A stretch of DNA of 64,000 nucleotides from Clostridium hydrogeniformans DSM 21757 (GCF_000686705.1 NZ_JMLJ01000006.1:62001-126000); one strand, 5' to 3'; shown: positions 35,819 through 45,425, numbered from the stretch's first letter. The notes: generated by a model from the sequence alone, not told the origin. A program made the numbers and translations.

Positions 35819-37613
35819 TTTTATCCCCTCCTCTTTGGATCTTCCAATTTCCTGAATAGGTATATGCATCCCACATTTTTTTATAAAGACCATTAATTTG
35901 GGTTAAATCTTTATGAGTACCTTCCTCTAATATTTCCCCTTCTTTAAGTACTATAATTTTATCAGCATCTTGTATTGAAGATAGCCTATGGGCAATAATT
36001 ATAACAGTTTTATTATTCATAAGTTCCTTTAAAGCTAGCTGCATATTATATTCATTTTCTGGATCTGCAAAAGCTGTGGCCTCATCTAAAACCAATATTG
36101 GAGAGTTTTTAAGTATAGCTCTTGCAACTGTAAGCCTTTGTGCTTCTCCTCCAGATAGATATACTCCACCTTCCCCTATTAGAGTTTCATATCCCTTAGG
36201 AAGTCTTTTAATAAAACTTTCACATTGAGCTGCCTTAGCTACAGCATAAACCTCTTCTTTTGATGCCTCTGGTCTTCCTGCTAAAATATTTTCATATATG
36301 GTATCATAAAATAAAAAGGCATCTTGAAATACAAAGGATACTGTATTCATTAAATCCTCTGTCTTTATGTCTCTTATATCTACTCCTCCTATGGAAATAC
36401 TTCCTTCTCTAACATCCCAAAACCTAGGAATAAGATTAGCTATAGTGGATTTCCCTGAACCTGATGGACCAACAAGTGCTGTTACCTTTCCTTGTTTTGC
36501 ACTAAAACTTATATTAGATAGAGCCTCTTTTTCCTCATCTAAATTATAAGAAAAATATACATTTTTAAAATCAATATTAAAACTCTTTGGCATCTTAGGA
36601 TTTTTACTTTCAGCTATAGGCTCTTCTCCTAAAAGCTTATCTATACGATCTACTCCCTCTGATATATCCGCTATCATTGAAGCAAAATTAGTAAACTTAG
36701 ACATAGGAGAAGCTATACTTGGAGCCATAATTAAATAAAATAATAGTGTTAACGCAAAAGCTTTATTAGTAGGATCTTTACTCATAAGATAAGTGCCTAC
36801 AGGTAAAATAAAGGTTAATAATGAACCCAAAATCACCTTAAATAATATATAAATATTTTGAAAATTATCTGTATACTTTACACAATAATCTCTATAACTT
36901 ATCATATCATCATAAAACCTTCTAAAAGAATGAATAGTTTGTCCAAATACCTTTATAACAGGCATTCCTTTTACATATTGTATAGTTGAGGAATTAATTC
37001 TTTCTAAGGAATTATGGTAGTTCTTTAATGTATCTTCTGCTTTTTTTCCCATTCTTACAGATCCTTGAATATAAAATCCTAAGATAATTGGTATAATACA
37101 AGATATAGCTAACAATGGGTTTAAGTAAAGCATAGCTCCTAATATAACTACTATAGTTGCTAAAACATTAATCATATCTGGCAAACTATGAGCAATAAAA
37201 TTCTCAATTTTCTCCACATTTTGTTCCATTACCTTTTTAATTACTCCTGTAGATGTGTTTGTAAAATATCCTAAAGGTAGCTTTCCTATATGCTTAGAAA
37301 CTTTTATTCTCATGTCATACAATATATTATAAGCCGCCATATGAGAAAGTAACCCTGATATATACATAAATAAAATTCCTAAAAGTAATCCTATTAATGC
37401 TACAGTTCCCCACCTTAACATTAAACTCTTATCAGCTAGTAATAGATTAGATGGCATTTTTAATAACTCTATCATAATAAAATAAGCTGATAGATATGGT
37501 ACAAGTGTTAATATAGCACTAATAGAAGAAAAGATACTTGAGAATATAAGTAATACTTTTTTCTCTCCTGCTATTTCTAATAACCGTGAGATTCCTTTTT
37601 TGTTTTTTGTCAC
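35802..37613 (-). CDS. ABC transporter, permease-ATPase fusion, first subunit of a YbtPQ/IrtAB-like pair
   Basis: 603 residues with six N-terminal helices and a C-terminal ATPase domain: Walker A GPSGSGKST, Q-loop FQDAFLF, signature LSGGEAQRLTVARA and Walker B ILVLDEATAFADPENE. The D-loop reads AFAD rather than SALD; I recall this variant in siderophore-importing exporter-fold ABC proteins, which should be verified. It starts with GTG seven bases after AAGGAGGG. A perfect 6-1-6 Fur box lies 34 bases upstream, so low iron should induce the pair. Confidence 0.86.
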   Translation of the reverse strand: MTKNKKGISRLLEIAGEKKVLLIFSSIFSSISAILTLVPYLSAYFIMIELLKMPSNLLLADKSLMLRWGTVALIGLLLGILFMYISGLLSHMAAYNILYDMRIKVSKHIGKLPLGYFTNTSTGVIKKVMEQNVEKIENFIAHSLPDMINVLATIVVILGAMLYLNPLLAISCIIPIILGFYIQGSVRMGKKAEDTLKNYHNSLERINSSTIQYVKGMPVIKVFGQTIHSFRRFYDDMISYRDYCVKYTDNFQNIYILFKVILGSLLTFILPVGTYLMSKDPTNKAFALTLLFYLIMAPSIASPMSKFTNFASMIADISEGVDRIDKLLGEEPIAESKNPKMPKSFNIDFKNVYFSYNLDEEKEALSNISFSAKQGKVTALVGPSGSGKSTIANLIPRFWDVREGSISIGGVDIRDIKTEDLMNTVSFVFQDAFLFYDTIYENILAGRPEASKEEVYAVAKAAQCESFIKRLPKGYETLIGEGGVYLSGGEAQRLTVARAILKNSPILVLDEATAFADPENEYNMQLALKELMNNKTVIIIAHRLSSIQDADKIIVLKEGEILEEGTHKDLTQINGLYKKMWDAYTYSGNWKIQRGGDKNEIAL

Positions 37614-37646
37614 TTCTTTTCCCTCCTTATTGTTTAAGAGATAATT

Positions 37647-37659
37647 GATAATGATTATC
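37647..37659. promoter_or_regulatory. Fur box upstream of the heterodimeric ABC operon
   Basis: GATAAT-G-ATTATC is a perfect 6-1-6 inverted repeat equal to the core of the Fur consensus, located 34 bases before the GTG start of the first ABC gene. Confidence 0.88.
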
Positions 37660-37735
37660 TTTCCTATTTATTATAGTCCCTAGTACTTTTTCTTCTCTAC
37701 TCATATAAGGATTTTAAAGAACAAAAAAAGGATAC

Positions 37736-37775
37736 AAGAAGTCAGCATCAACATAATATTGAATACTGACTTCTT
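37736..37775. terminator. Terminator of the AraC/PchR-like gene
   Basis: AAGAAGTCAG (37736-37745) pairs with CTGACTTCTT (37766-37775). On the minus strand it leads toward a T-run (CCTTTTTTTG). It separates the regulator from the ABC operon promoter. Confidence 0.82.
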
Positions 37776-37821
37776 AGTTTTATTATACTCTCATAAGTAC
37801 TAATCTCTAATTTATACTATT

Positions 37822-38826
37822 TTATTTTCCTGCTACATTTTTTAAATAATATCCTGGATTAACCCCAAACTTCTTTCTAAAAGCTAAAGCAAAATGACTG
37901 GCATTAGAATATCCTACAATACTTGCTACTTCACTTACTGTTTTGGTTTTTCCCTCTAATAAATCTCTTGCAGCCTCAAGCCTTCTATCTATAATGTAAG
38001 AATGAACTGTAGTATTAAAAACTTCCTTAAATCCATTTTTTAATTTAAATTCATTAATATATATTAATTTAGCTAAAGCCAATAAAGTAGGGGGGCTTCC
38101 TAGATTATTATCTAAAATTTCTTTAGCCCTATAAATACTTTTTATATCTTCCTTTGATAGATTAATTAAGTTATGGTTATCCTTTTCTCTTATATTTTCA
38201 TTAAAATATACTGAAAATAACTCAAGTACCTTTCCATCCATATAAATCTTTCTAAGTCCATTATTATATGGACAACTAATCATTTGTTTTAAAATAACAT
38301 TAATGCTAGAACTCATCTTATGAGTATGAAATATTTCCTCACACTTATCTTTTGAAAATATTCTCCATTCATCTTGAATGTTTTCAACAATTTCATTGAA
38401 CTTTTTCGGATGGACCTTAAGCTCTACAAAATGTAACTTCTGATCTTTTTCATAAATACAGTTCTTTATTTTTTCTATTCCCTTGTTCTTAGCAAAAAAA
38501 CTTTCTCCCTTTAATAGTTGAAAATCTCTTTTATCTCCTTTAAAATTCCAATCTATATGATCCCCCATACAAAAAAACATATCTATATGAGGGGTTTTAG
38601 ATTTCCCTTTAAGTTCTACTTTTCTATTAAAGGTCATTTTAAAATCTATAATCTGTGTATCCCTAGAAGATGATATTTGTGTTACATACCCTTCACCATG
38701 TTCCTTTGGAATTTTAAATTGTACTCTATTTCCTTCTAAATTATATATATTATCTAACTTATTGCATACTGGGCAATTTTTATCTATCAAGCTAGTAATT
38801 TCATAGTCTCTACCTTTATTAATCAT
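37822..38826 (-). CDS. AraC-family regulator, PchR/YbtA-like
   Basis: 334 residues. The long N-terminal ligand-sensing region includes a CPVC pair near residue 18 and the motif FFCMGDHIDWNFKG. The C-terminal AraC double helix-turn-helix (about 230-330) reads PPTLLALAKLIYINEFKLKNGFKEVF, then VSEVASIVGYSNASHFALAFRKKFGVNPGYYLK. This size and layout match siderophore-responsive activators of the PchR/YbtA group. It lies directly upstream of, and in the same direction as, the Fur-controlled ABC pair, with a terminator between. Siderophore sensing is inference. Confidence 0.82.
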   Translation of the reverse strand: MINKGRDYEITSLIDKNCPVCNKLDNIYNLEGNRVQFKIPKEHGEGYVTQISSSRDTQIIDFKMTFNRKVELKGKSKTPHIDMFFCMGDHIDWNFKGDKRDFQLLKGESFFAKNKGIEKIKNCIYEKDQKLHFVELKVHPKKFNEIVENIQDEWRIFSKDKCEEIFHTHKMSSSINVILKQMISCPYNNGLRKIYMDGKVLELFSVYFNENIREKDNHNLINLSKEDIKSIYRAKEILDNNLGSPPTLLALAKLIYINEFKLKNGFKEVFNTTVHSYIIDRRLEAARDLLEGKTKTVSEVASIVGYSNASHFALAFRKKFGVNPGYYLKNVAGK

Positions 38827-39012
38827 AAAATATTCCCCTTTATAAACATTATTCCCATTAACTTATTAAGATAATTAAGTTGTCCTATTGAGCCTTATAA
38901 TTATTTTTAACTTAAATAATTAAAGTAGATTAAGTAACTTCCTTATATCATTTAAAATATCCTATTAAGGTTATTATCTTTTTAATTTAAAGTTTCTGTG
39001 TTTTACTACCTT

Positions 39013-39131
39013 AAACTATAGGGTTTTAAGTATAAAATTTAATTTATCTCCCTATCTAAAACACTATAAATCTAAGATATTTTAATGAATAAATTAATAC
39101 TTTATATTAAAATCTTATATAGGGTTTTTAA
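39013..39131 (+). repeat. MITE-like AT-rich repeat, copy A
   Basis: It starts AAACTATAGGGTTTTAAG and ends TATATAGGGTTTTT, with internal TAATTTAT, AAGATATTTTAATGAATAA and ATTAAAATC blocks shared with copies at 52151, 54703 and 63513. It lies in the gap between the AraC regulator and the antiporter, a region otherwise empty apart from an imperfect inverted follow-on at 39131-39240. Confidence 0.6.
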
Positions 39132-39423
39132 TTCAAAACTTATCTTATGCACTACTTAAGCTCTAAAATTTAAAAGGATTTAAGTGCATGTATAAGTTAA
39201 GATTCAAGCTAAAAATCCTATAATTTTATAGTTTTCAAAAATTAACTAATATATCATATATTTTAATATTATTATACTCTTATTACTTATGTTATAAATA
39301 ACAATGTAAATCTTATATTCATTCCATTGATTTACGTTATCCAAAACAAAATATATTCAATAAAATAATAAAAAATTAACTTAATCACTACCATATAAAC
39401 TAAAAAGACTATTATATAAATAA

Positions 39424-39473
39424 ATTGCTCCTTATTATATTAGGGTTTATTAACTAATATAATAAAGAGCAAT
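39424..39473 (-). terminator. Terminator hairpin of the NhaC/YuiF antiporter gene
   Basis: ATTGCTCCTTATTATATTA pairs with TAATATAATAAAGAGCAAT (19 bp, one mismatch) about 30 bases past the stop codon. No long T-run follows. Confidence 0.65.
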
Positions 39474-39501
39474 ATATAAAATCTTATATTAAATTTTTAA
39501 C

Positions 39502-40806
39502 TTAAAACATCAGTGCAGCCATTAGTCCAAATACTAATAAAGGTATATTGTAGTGGATAAATGTAGGAACACAAGTATCCCATATATGGTCATGCTGAGA
39601 ATCTACATTAAGCCCAGAAGTTGGTCCAAGAGTACTATCTGATGCAGGTGATCCAGCATCCCCTAATGCCCCTGCTACTCCTATTAAAATAATTATAGCT
39701 AGAGGACTAAATCCTAATCTAAGACCAAGAGGGCAATATATAGTAGCTAATATTGGAATGGTTCCAAAGGAAGTTCCTATTCCCATGGTTACAAGTAACC
39801 CAACTAATAGCATTAGTAAAGCTCCTAAAAACTGGCTATCTCCTACCATTGAAGCTACTGAATTAACTAATGTTTCAATAGAGCCTGTCTCTCTTAAAAC
39901 ATTTCCATAACCAGCTGCTACAAGCATTACAAAAGCTATAAATCCCATAAGCTTAATTCCATCATTCATAAGCTCATCAATTTCATTAAACTTAATGGTT
40001 TTAGTCACTGCTAAAACTATTATGGCACATAAACCTCCTAGTGGTAGTGACTTTGTTAAAATTTGAACTACAAAAGCAGTTATGGCAGCTATTAATGCAC
40101 ACCAATGTTCCCTATTCATTTTAATTTCTTCATTATTATTAGAAGGCTCTCCTAAAGATATTTCCTTATACTCTCTAGTTTTTCTATAGGTAAAAAATAC
40201 TGCTATTAATAGACCAAGGACCATTCCCATCGCTGGTATCCATAAAACCTTACTTATCATTGAATTGGTTACTTCTATATTATTAGCAATCATTTGATCC
40301 CTTATAGTATTATGAAATATAAGTCCAAATCCCACTGGAATAGCTATATAAGGTGCTTTTAATCCAAAAGTTAAAGCACAAGCAACAGCCCTTCTATCTA
40401 CCTTTAATTTATTCATAAGAGGAATTAGAGCTGGAATTAATATAGGTATAAATGCTATGTGCACAGGAATAAGGTTTTGAGAAAAACAACTTATACCTGC
40501 TATGATTAATACAAATACTATTTTCTTTCCCTTAACTATTTGAGCCATTTTCCTAGCAAATATAGTGGAAAGACCAGTTTTATTTACAGCCACTGCTAGA
40601 GCACCTAGTAATAGATAACTAAGGGCTGTTTCTGAATTATTTCCCATTCCTCCTACTAATAAAGACATAGTTTGTCCCAAGCTCAAATTTGCAACGAGAC
40701 CTGCTACAATAGCGGATATGAGTAAAGATAAAATTACATTAAGCTTTAATAAACAAAGAATTATCATTACTATAATAGAAATAACAACGGGATTAAATAA
40801 ATCCAT
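39502..40806 (-). CDS. Na+/H+ antiporter NhaC-superfamily protein (YuiF-like)
   Basis: A 434-residue membrane protein with about eleven helices. Family pieces visible are SYLLLGALAVAVNKTGL, the interrupted-helix region SQNLIPVHIAFIPILIPALIP, LGIGTSFGTIPIL-like MGIGTSFGTIPILATIYCPLG and GDAGSPASDSTLGPTSGLN near the C-terminus. YuiF-type proteins are annotated as antiporters or amino-acid permeases; the substrate is not determined by sequence. AAAGGAGAG precedes the ATG. It is monocistronic between hairpins. Confidence 0.82.
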   Translation of the reverse strand: MDLFNPVVISIIVMIILCLLKLNVILSLLISAIVAGLVANLSLGQTMSLLVGGMGNNSETALSYLLLGALAVAVNKTGLSTIFARKMAQIVKGKKIVFVLIIAGISCFSQNLIPVHIAFIPILIPALIPLMNKLKVDRRAVACALTFGLKAPYIAIPVGFGLIFHNTIRDQMIANNIEVTNSMISKVLWIPAMGMVLGLLIAVFFTYRKTREYKEISLGEPSNNNEEIKMNREHWCALIAAITAFVVQILTKSLPLGGLCAIIVLAVTKTIKFNEIDELMNDGIKLMGFIAFVMLVAAGYGNVLRETGSIETLVNSVASMVGDSQFLGALLMLLVGLLVTMGIGTSFGTIPILATIYCPLGLRLGFSPLAIIILIGVAGALGDAGSPASDSTLGPTSGLNVDSQHDHIWDTCVPTFIHYNIPLLVFGLMAALMF

Positions 40807-41220
40807 AATACCACTCTCCTTTTATATTGTTTTATATTGTTAAAATTATATTATAATTATAAAAATATAATTACACTCTACTCTTAACTGGAGATTAAAA
40901 TTTATTGTAAAAGCATATCTTGTGACTTCTTATGATATGATCATTGGAATTGATTTAAGCTTCACCAGGCCATTGATAGACCTTAAGTATTATTTAAAGA
41001 TTTTCTATGGTAACTTAATACAGATAAGCTTTTATAAAATATATGTTGTTTATTATATAACAATATAATCTTATAAACAACTTTTGTAATCGTTTCCTCT
41101 TATAAATAATTTTAACAGTTTTTACCATATAAATAAAGTAAACTTATTTTAAATATTCTTTGCACATCCTTTAAAATAATTTATGGTTTCTTTAACTTAT
41201 ATTTATTCTAAGAGTACAAA

Positions 41221-41256
41221 AAAATTACTGCATCATTTTACTAGTGCAGTAATTTT
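41221..41256. terminator. Orphan terminator-like hairpin
   Basis: AAAATTACTGCA pairs with TGCAGTAATTTTT. No gene end is adjacent (nearest plus-strand gene is far upstream), so it may end a leader or an unannotated small transcript from 40810-41220. Confidence 0.6.
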
Positions 41257-41348
41257 TAGTTATTTAATTAAATTCTTCTAATAATATTAAAAATTGATGG
41301 TGGACAATACCACCTTTAACTTTTAAGGCTATCTTTCAACATTATATA

Positions 41349-41386
41349 AAAAATCAAAGTACTTACTTTAAGATACTTTGATTTTT
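41349..41386 (-). terminator. Terminator of the double-GNAT gene
   Basis: AAAAATCAAAGTA pairs with TACTTTGATTTTT (13 bp) immediately past the stop codon of the minus-strand gene ending at 41395, with T-runs on both sides. Confidence 0.85.
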
Positions 41387-41394
41387 ATACTTTA

Positions 41395-42261
41395 CTATAT
41401 AACCTTCCTTCTATAATACTCAACAGCTCTTTGTATCTCAAATCCACATTTTTTATAAAGATTAAATGCCCTTTCATTTTCACTATCCACTTCTAAAATT
41501 ATATTGTTTCTATTTAATTTTTTTATTTCTTTTATTAACAACATTAGAAGTTCTTGTCCTATTCCTTTTCCCTGATGCTTAGGGGATACTCCAAAATCAA
41601 AGATAGTAACTTCATCCCCATCAAAGGCTAATGCTCCCATTCCAATAAATTCTCCATTTAAAACTCCTAAGTACGACTCTCTATCTTCTGACTTAAAAGT
41701 ATTCATAACCATGGTCTTTATCTCTTCATAACTTTGCTTAAAAATCTTCTCATTCAAGGTAATCAGTGTGTCCATATCCTCTAATTCTACCTTATATAAT
41801 TCTACTTTAGAATCATTGTGTTTTTTTACTATATTATTTTCACTATTATATTTAAGTACATACTCAGTAAAATCATATTTTCCATGAATATGTTTTATTA
41901 CTTCTTTTCCATTCTTAGATTGAGATTCACATACAAATAATATATCTGGAATATTGTATTCCTGAAGCTCCTTAATAGCCCTTAAAAGCAGTTCTTTAAA
42001 ATATCCCCTTCTTCTATACTCTGGCATAGTGTATGCTGATATTTCTGCCTCTTTTTTTCTAGGAATAAACATATAAATTAAGCTTATTAATTTCTCGTCT
42101 TCATAGGCTAAAAAAATATTTTTTATATCTCTATTAAAAGTAAGAGAGTTATCTAAGAATATTTCTCCCTTCAAATTATCATATTGGATACAAAGTAATT
42201 CTAATTCTCTTATCTCTTTTATAATTTCTTCATTTAAAGTATTTAAACTTTTAATTATCAC
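41395..42261 (-). CDS. Tandem GNAT acetyltransferase (two GNAT domains)
   Basis: 288 residues in two halves. The first GNAT (about 45-130) has AEISAYTMPEYRRRGYFKELL, with the acetyl-CoA loop RRRGYF. The second (about 155-288) has VTIFDFGVSPKHQGKGIGQELL with the canonical QGKGIG loop and SENERAFNLYKKCGF. Double-GNAT proteins usually keep one catalytic and one structural half; the second looks fully conserved. The substrate is unknown. It starts with GTG after GAAGGAGTAGGAG. Confidence 0.85.
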   Translation of the reverse strand: MIIKSLNTLNEEIIKEIRELELLCIQYDNLKGEIFLDNSLTFNRDIKNIFLAYEDEKLISLIYMFIPRKKEAEISAYTMPEYRRRGYFKELLLRAIKELQEYNIPDILFVCESQSKNGKEVIKHIHGKYDFTEYVLKYNSENNIVKKHNDSKVELYKVELEDMDTLITLNEKIFKQSYEEIKTMVMNTFKSEDRESYLGVLNGEFIGMGALAFDGDEVTIFDFGVSPKHQGKGIGQELLMLLIKEIKKLNRNNIILEVDSENERAFNLYKKCGFEIQRAVEYYRRKVI

Positions 42262-42521
42262 TCACTCCTACTCCTTCCTCATTAACAAAAATATCTCCGT
42301 ATTACTTATATTACAAATTATAACATATAGTATATTATATTTATTATTTTTAAATTTAGACTCTTACTCTTTATTTAAAAATAATTCTCTGCTTTATAAT
42401 ATAAATTTTAAAAACTAAAAGTTAAATCTTAAAATAATCATATTATTCATTTTAAAAAGGGGTTATTAAAAGAAGGTAGAATTTTATAGTATAGCTAAAA
42501 TAATTTATCAAAGGTGGTAAT

Positions 42522-43739
42522 ATGAGAATAGGCGAATTTTCTAATATTAATAATGTAAGTATTGATGCTGTAAGACATTATATGGATTTAGGACTTGTAA
42601 TTCCTGAAAAGGTAGGGGGACACTACTTTTTTGATGAGAAGTGTACTGATAACTTAAATAGTATTTTGGATTTAAAAAATATGGGATTTACCTTGACTGA
42701 AATTAAGACTATATTTATGTTTAAAAGTCTTGGTAAACTTACTAATTACGAAGAAGACCTCTATTATAAAAATCTTTTCTTAAATAAACATAAATCCATT
42801 GAAATACAAATTGATGAATTACTTAATATAAAGGATAGATTAACTAAAAAAATAGACCTATTAAACAATAAAAATGAAGAGTCAGAAGCTTTACTGGGAG
42901 TAAACTTAAACTTTCTATCTATCCTTAGATGTTCAAAATGTCAAAACCAATTAACCATTACTGAAGCTAATATAAGAGATAACCATATAATAGATGGAAA
43001 ATTACATTGTAGTTGCAAGAAAGAATATTTAATTGAATCTGGAATACTTAAAGTTAGTGAGCTTAAGAAAGAATATGAAAATAATTTTAATATGAATTAT
43101 ATTAGTAATTATATAACCCTTACGGATATTAGTTATTTAGATACTATGAAGAAAAACCTAGAATTATCATCTAGAAAAATCTCCTCATTTAATTTAAATA
43201 ATAAAGTACTTTTAGAACTTGGAAGTGGAGTAGGATTCTTTCTTAGAAATATTTATGAAGATCTACCTGATGATTGTTTGTATATTGCTGTAGATCATGA
43301 TATTGATAGACATAAATTCTTAAAAAGTGTACTTGAAAGAGGTAATCAAAAGAAAAACATCTTGTTTATATGTTGTGATTTTTTAGATATCCCTATTAAA
43401 AATAATTCTATAGATATGCTATTAGATATATCTGGTACAAGTAATTATAGCTTTGATCATGAAGATTTCTTACTCAGCAGAATAGATAATTATCTTAAGG
43501 AAGATTCTACCCTTCTTGGATCCTATATAGTCTTTAAAAATTTTAAAAATGAAAGCTTAATAGAAAAAAAATATAGGAATAATTTTTTATTGGATAATAT
43601 TAAAAATGAACTTAATGAATGTAAATATAATATGATAGAAGATATAACTTCTGGATATATAGATAAGGGTGGAAAGTATGAAAACTTTTTTGTTCACGGT
43701 GAAAAAATCTATAATTATGTTTTCTATGGAAAAAGATAG
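42522..43739 (+). CDS. MerR-family regulator fused to an RlmA-like zinc-ribbon methyltransferase
   Basis: 405 residues in three parts. A MerR winged helix and coiled coil (1-125; RIGEFSNINNVSIDAVRHYMDLGL, NMGFTLTEIKTIF). A small zinc ribbon (about 136-176; CSKC ... CSC) like that of RlmA/TlrB rRNA methyltransferases or Trm112. A class I SAM methyltransferase (about 225-405; motif I LLELGSGVGF, VDHD acidic loop, motif IV-like DMLLDISGTSNY). AAAGGTGG precedes the ATG. A palindromic terminator overlaps the stop codon, and an MFS transporter gene follows. The fusion suggests a drug-sensing regulator/modifier, which is inference. Confidence 0.78.
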   Translation: MRIGEFSNINNVSIDAVRHYMDLGLVIPEKVGGHYFFDEKCTDNLNSILDLKNMGFTLTEIKTIFMFKSLGKLTNYEEDLYYKNLFLNKHKSIEIQIDELLNIKDRLTKKIDLLNNKNEESEALLGVNLNFLSILRCSKCQNQLTITEANIRDNHIIDGKLHCSCKKEYLIESGILKVSELKKEYENNFNMNYISNYITLTDISYLDTMKKNLELSSRKISSFNLNNKVLLELGSGVGFFLRNIYEDLPDDCLYIAVDHDIDRHKFLKSVLERGNQKKNILFICCDFLDIPIKNNSIDMLLDISGTSNYSFDHEDFLLSRIDNYLKEDSTLLGSYIVFKNFKNESLIEKKYRNNFLLDNIKNELNECKYNMIEDITSGYIDKGGKYENFFVHGEKIYNYVFYGKR

Positions 43740-43756
43740 GGTTAACCCTATCTTTT
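43731..43756 (+). terminator. Terminator overlapping the MerR-methyltransferase stop codon
   Basis: AAAGATAGGGTTAACCCTATCTTT is a continuous palindrome whose left arm contains the TAG stop, followed by TTATTAATTTT. Ribosomes reaching the stop codon would melt the stem, so read-through into the MFS gene could depend on translation. Confidence 0.75.
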
Positions 43757-43858
43757 ATTAATTTTAAAATAAAAAAATATACTTTTAATATATTGATGTG
43801 GCGTTATGACCATACCTTAAGATTAAATTAAATAATATTTATTCTAGGAGGTGGCTAA

Positions 43859-45130
43859 ATGACCACATTTAAAGCTCAAATAAAGAAACTAAGATTTAAT
43901 AAAGAAATGAAAAATCTGTTATTATTTTCAGTTGGAAAATTTATTTCCATATTTGGAGCTTCTATATATTCCTTTGCCATAGGGTTGTACGTATTAAAGG
44001 TTACAGGCTCAGCCCTAAACTTTGCAACCACATTGATACTTGGTACAATTCCATCTATATTGCTTAACCCTATAGCAGGTGTAGTATCTGATAAGGTAAG
44101 TAAACGACTTATTGTAATAGGAATGGACTTTTTAACCGGAACCTTACTAGTTATTATCTATATTCTAAGTTCTATTTATGGTCTTTCTCTTATAATGGTT
44201 TATTCCACAACTTTATTAGTTACAATGTTCACTACATTTTTTAATATGGCTCTAGAAACTTCAAAGCCTAATATTGTTTCAGATAATATGCTTCTTACTA
44301 TTAATTCCTCTAGTAAAATAATAGATTCTGCCTCAGGCATCTTAGGCCCTATGATAGCAGGTGTAGTTTTTGCTTTTATTGATATCCGCTTATTTATAGT
44401 TATAAATGGAGTATGTTATATATTATCAGCAATATTGGAGTGTTTTATAGACTTTAATTTCAATATTAAAAAGACTTTTAAGGAAGATACTAAAAAATAT
44501 AATAAAATTAATTTAATTAATGATATAAAGGATGGTTTTCTATACTTAATTAAAAATAGTGAAATAAAAAAATATTTTTATATTTTATTTTATCTAAATT
44601 TTTTTCTTGGATTTTCAGTTTCAGTACCATTGCCTTATATAATTAATGAAACATTAAAATTAAGTTCTAAAAACTTTGGTATTATACAAGGTTCCTTTCC
44701 AATTGGTATGATAATAGGAGCAGTAATAGTAAAATTTCTAGAGGTAAAAGAATCTTACTTTAACTTCCTTAATAAAATAATAATTACCTTATCCTTATGT
44801 ATGATATTAATAGGTCTCCCACTATTTTTTATTGATAATTATTTAAATACTACAATATACCTTATATATTACATGATAGTCATGTGTCTTATTGGAATTT
44901 GTATTTCCTTTATAGATATACCTATTTCATATATAATTCAGATAATAATTCCTGAAGAGTATAGAGGAAGGGTTTTAAGCCTTGGATTAAGTATTGTAAA
45001 GCTTATGGTTCCTATATCATTAATATTATCTGGAATACTTCTAAATTTAGTACCATCCTTTATAATTCCAATTCTAGGTGGAACTATATTATTTTTAATT
45101 AATATAGTGGTTTTAATTAAAAATAGATAG
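43859..45130 (+). CDS. MFS transporter (MefA/MdrL-like efflux type)
   Basis: 423 residues with twelve predicted helices. Major facilitator hallmarks are LLLFSVGKFISIFGASIYSFAIGLYVL at the N-terminus, NPIAGVVSDKVSKRLI (motif A between helices 2 and 3) and EEYRGRVLSLGLSI in the second half. This layout matches macrolide-efflux-like MFS proteins (MefA family). AGGAGGTGGC precedes the ATG. It lies 119 bases downstream of the MerR-methyltransferase gene, suggesting paired resistance or export functions; the substrate is unknown. Confidence 0.84.
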   Translation: MTTFKAQIKKLRFNKEMKNLLLFSVGKFISIFGASIYSFAIGLYVLKVTGSALNFATTLILGTIPSILLNPIAGVVSDKVSKRLIVIGMDFLTGTLLVIIYILSSIYGLSLIMVYSTTLLVTMFTTFFNMALETSKPNIVSDNMLLTINSSSKIIDSASGILGPMIAGVVFAFIDIRLFIVINGVCYILSAILECFIDFNFNIKKTFKEDTKKYNKINLINDIKDGFLYLIKNSEIKKYFYILFYLNFFLGFSVSVPLPYIINETLKLSSKNFGIIQGSFPIGMIIGAVIVKFLEVKESYFNFLNKIIITLSLCMILIGLPLFFIDNYLNTTIYLIYYMIVMCLIGICISFIDIPISYIIQIIIPEEYRGRVLSLGLSIVKLMVPISLILSGILLNLVPSFIIPILGGTILFLINIVVLIKNR

Positions 45131-45273
45131 ATTTCAACCTATTTTAGTATCCACTTATCATTTTTTAAATGTTGCAAAAAATAATTATTACTATAAAATC
45201 CATGATATTTAAAATGAATTGGATTTTTATTTTATAAATTACTAGCTTTCTTTAAAATATTCACTAGAAATAT

Positions 45274-45310
45274 AAGGCAGCACTGGGAACCTTAATTCAC
45301 AGTGCTGCTT
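45274..45310. terminator. Hairpin downstream of oppA and the MFS gene
   Basis: GCAGCACTG (45277-45285) pairs with CAGTGCTGC (45300-45308), the most GC-rich stem of the neighbourhood. It sits between the two convergent genes and may terminate both. Confidence 0.7.
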
Positions 45311-45425
45311 AGAATACTAAACCTTAAATATTAACTCTAAAGTAAAATTACTTTTAGTTTTATAATATTATATAGTTTTTCCTATAACTTCTTATATACT
45401 AAAATATTATTATTTTACTTCTTAA

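Larger units (their letters stand above)
40807..41394. other. Gene-free region with two terminators and a small hairpin
   Basis: It contains the terminators listed at 41221 and 41349 and a small GGTGG/CCACC hairpin (41299-41313). A slightly GC-richer patch near 40945-40990 was examined for riboswitch consensus (lysine, T-box) and none was found. Confidence 0.4.

Noticed and set aside
34085-35893. Start of the second ABC gene at 35893
   Set aside because: It would overlap the preceding gene by about 90 bases and has no ribosome site, whereas GAGGAGGGG fits the ATG at 35818.
40807-41394. Possible lysine riboswitch or T-box before the NhaC/YuiF gene
   Set aside because: A slightly GC-richer patch near 40945-40990 lacks the L-box and T-box consensus blocks.
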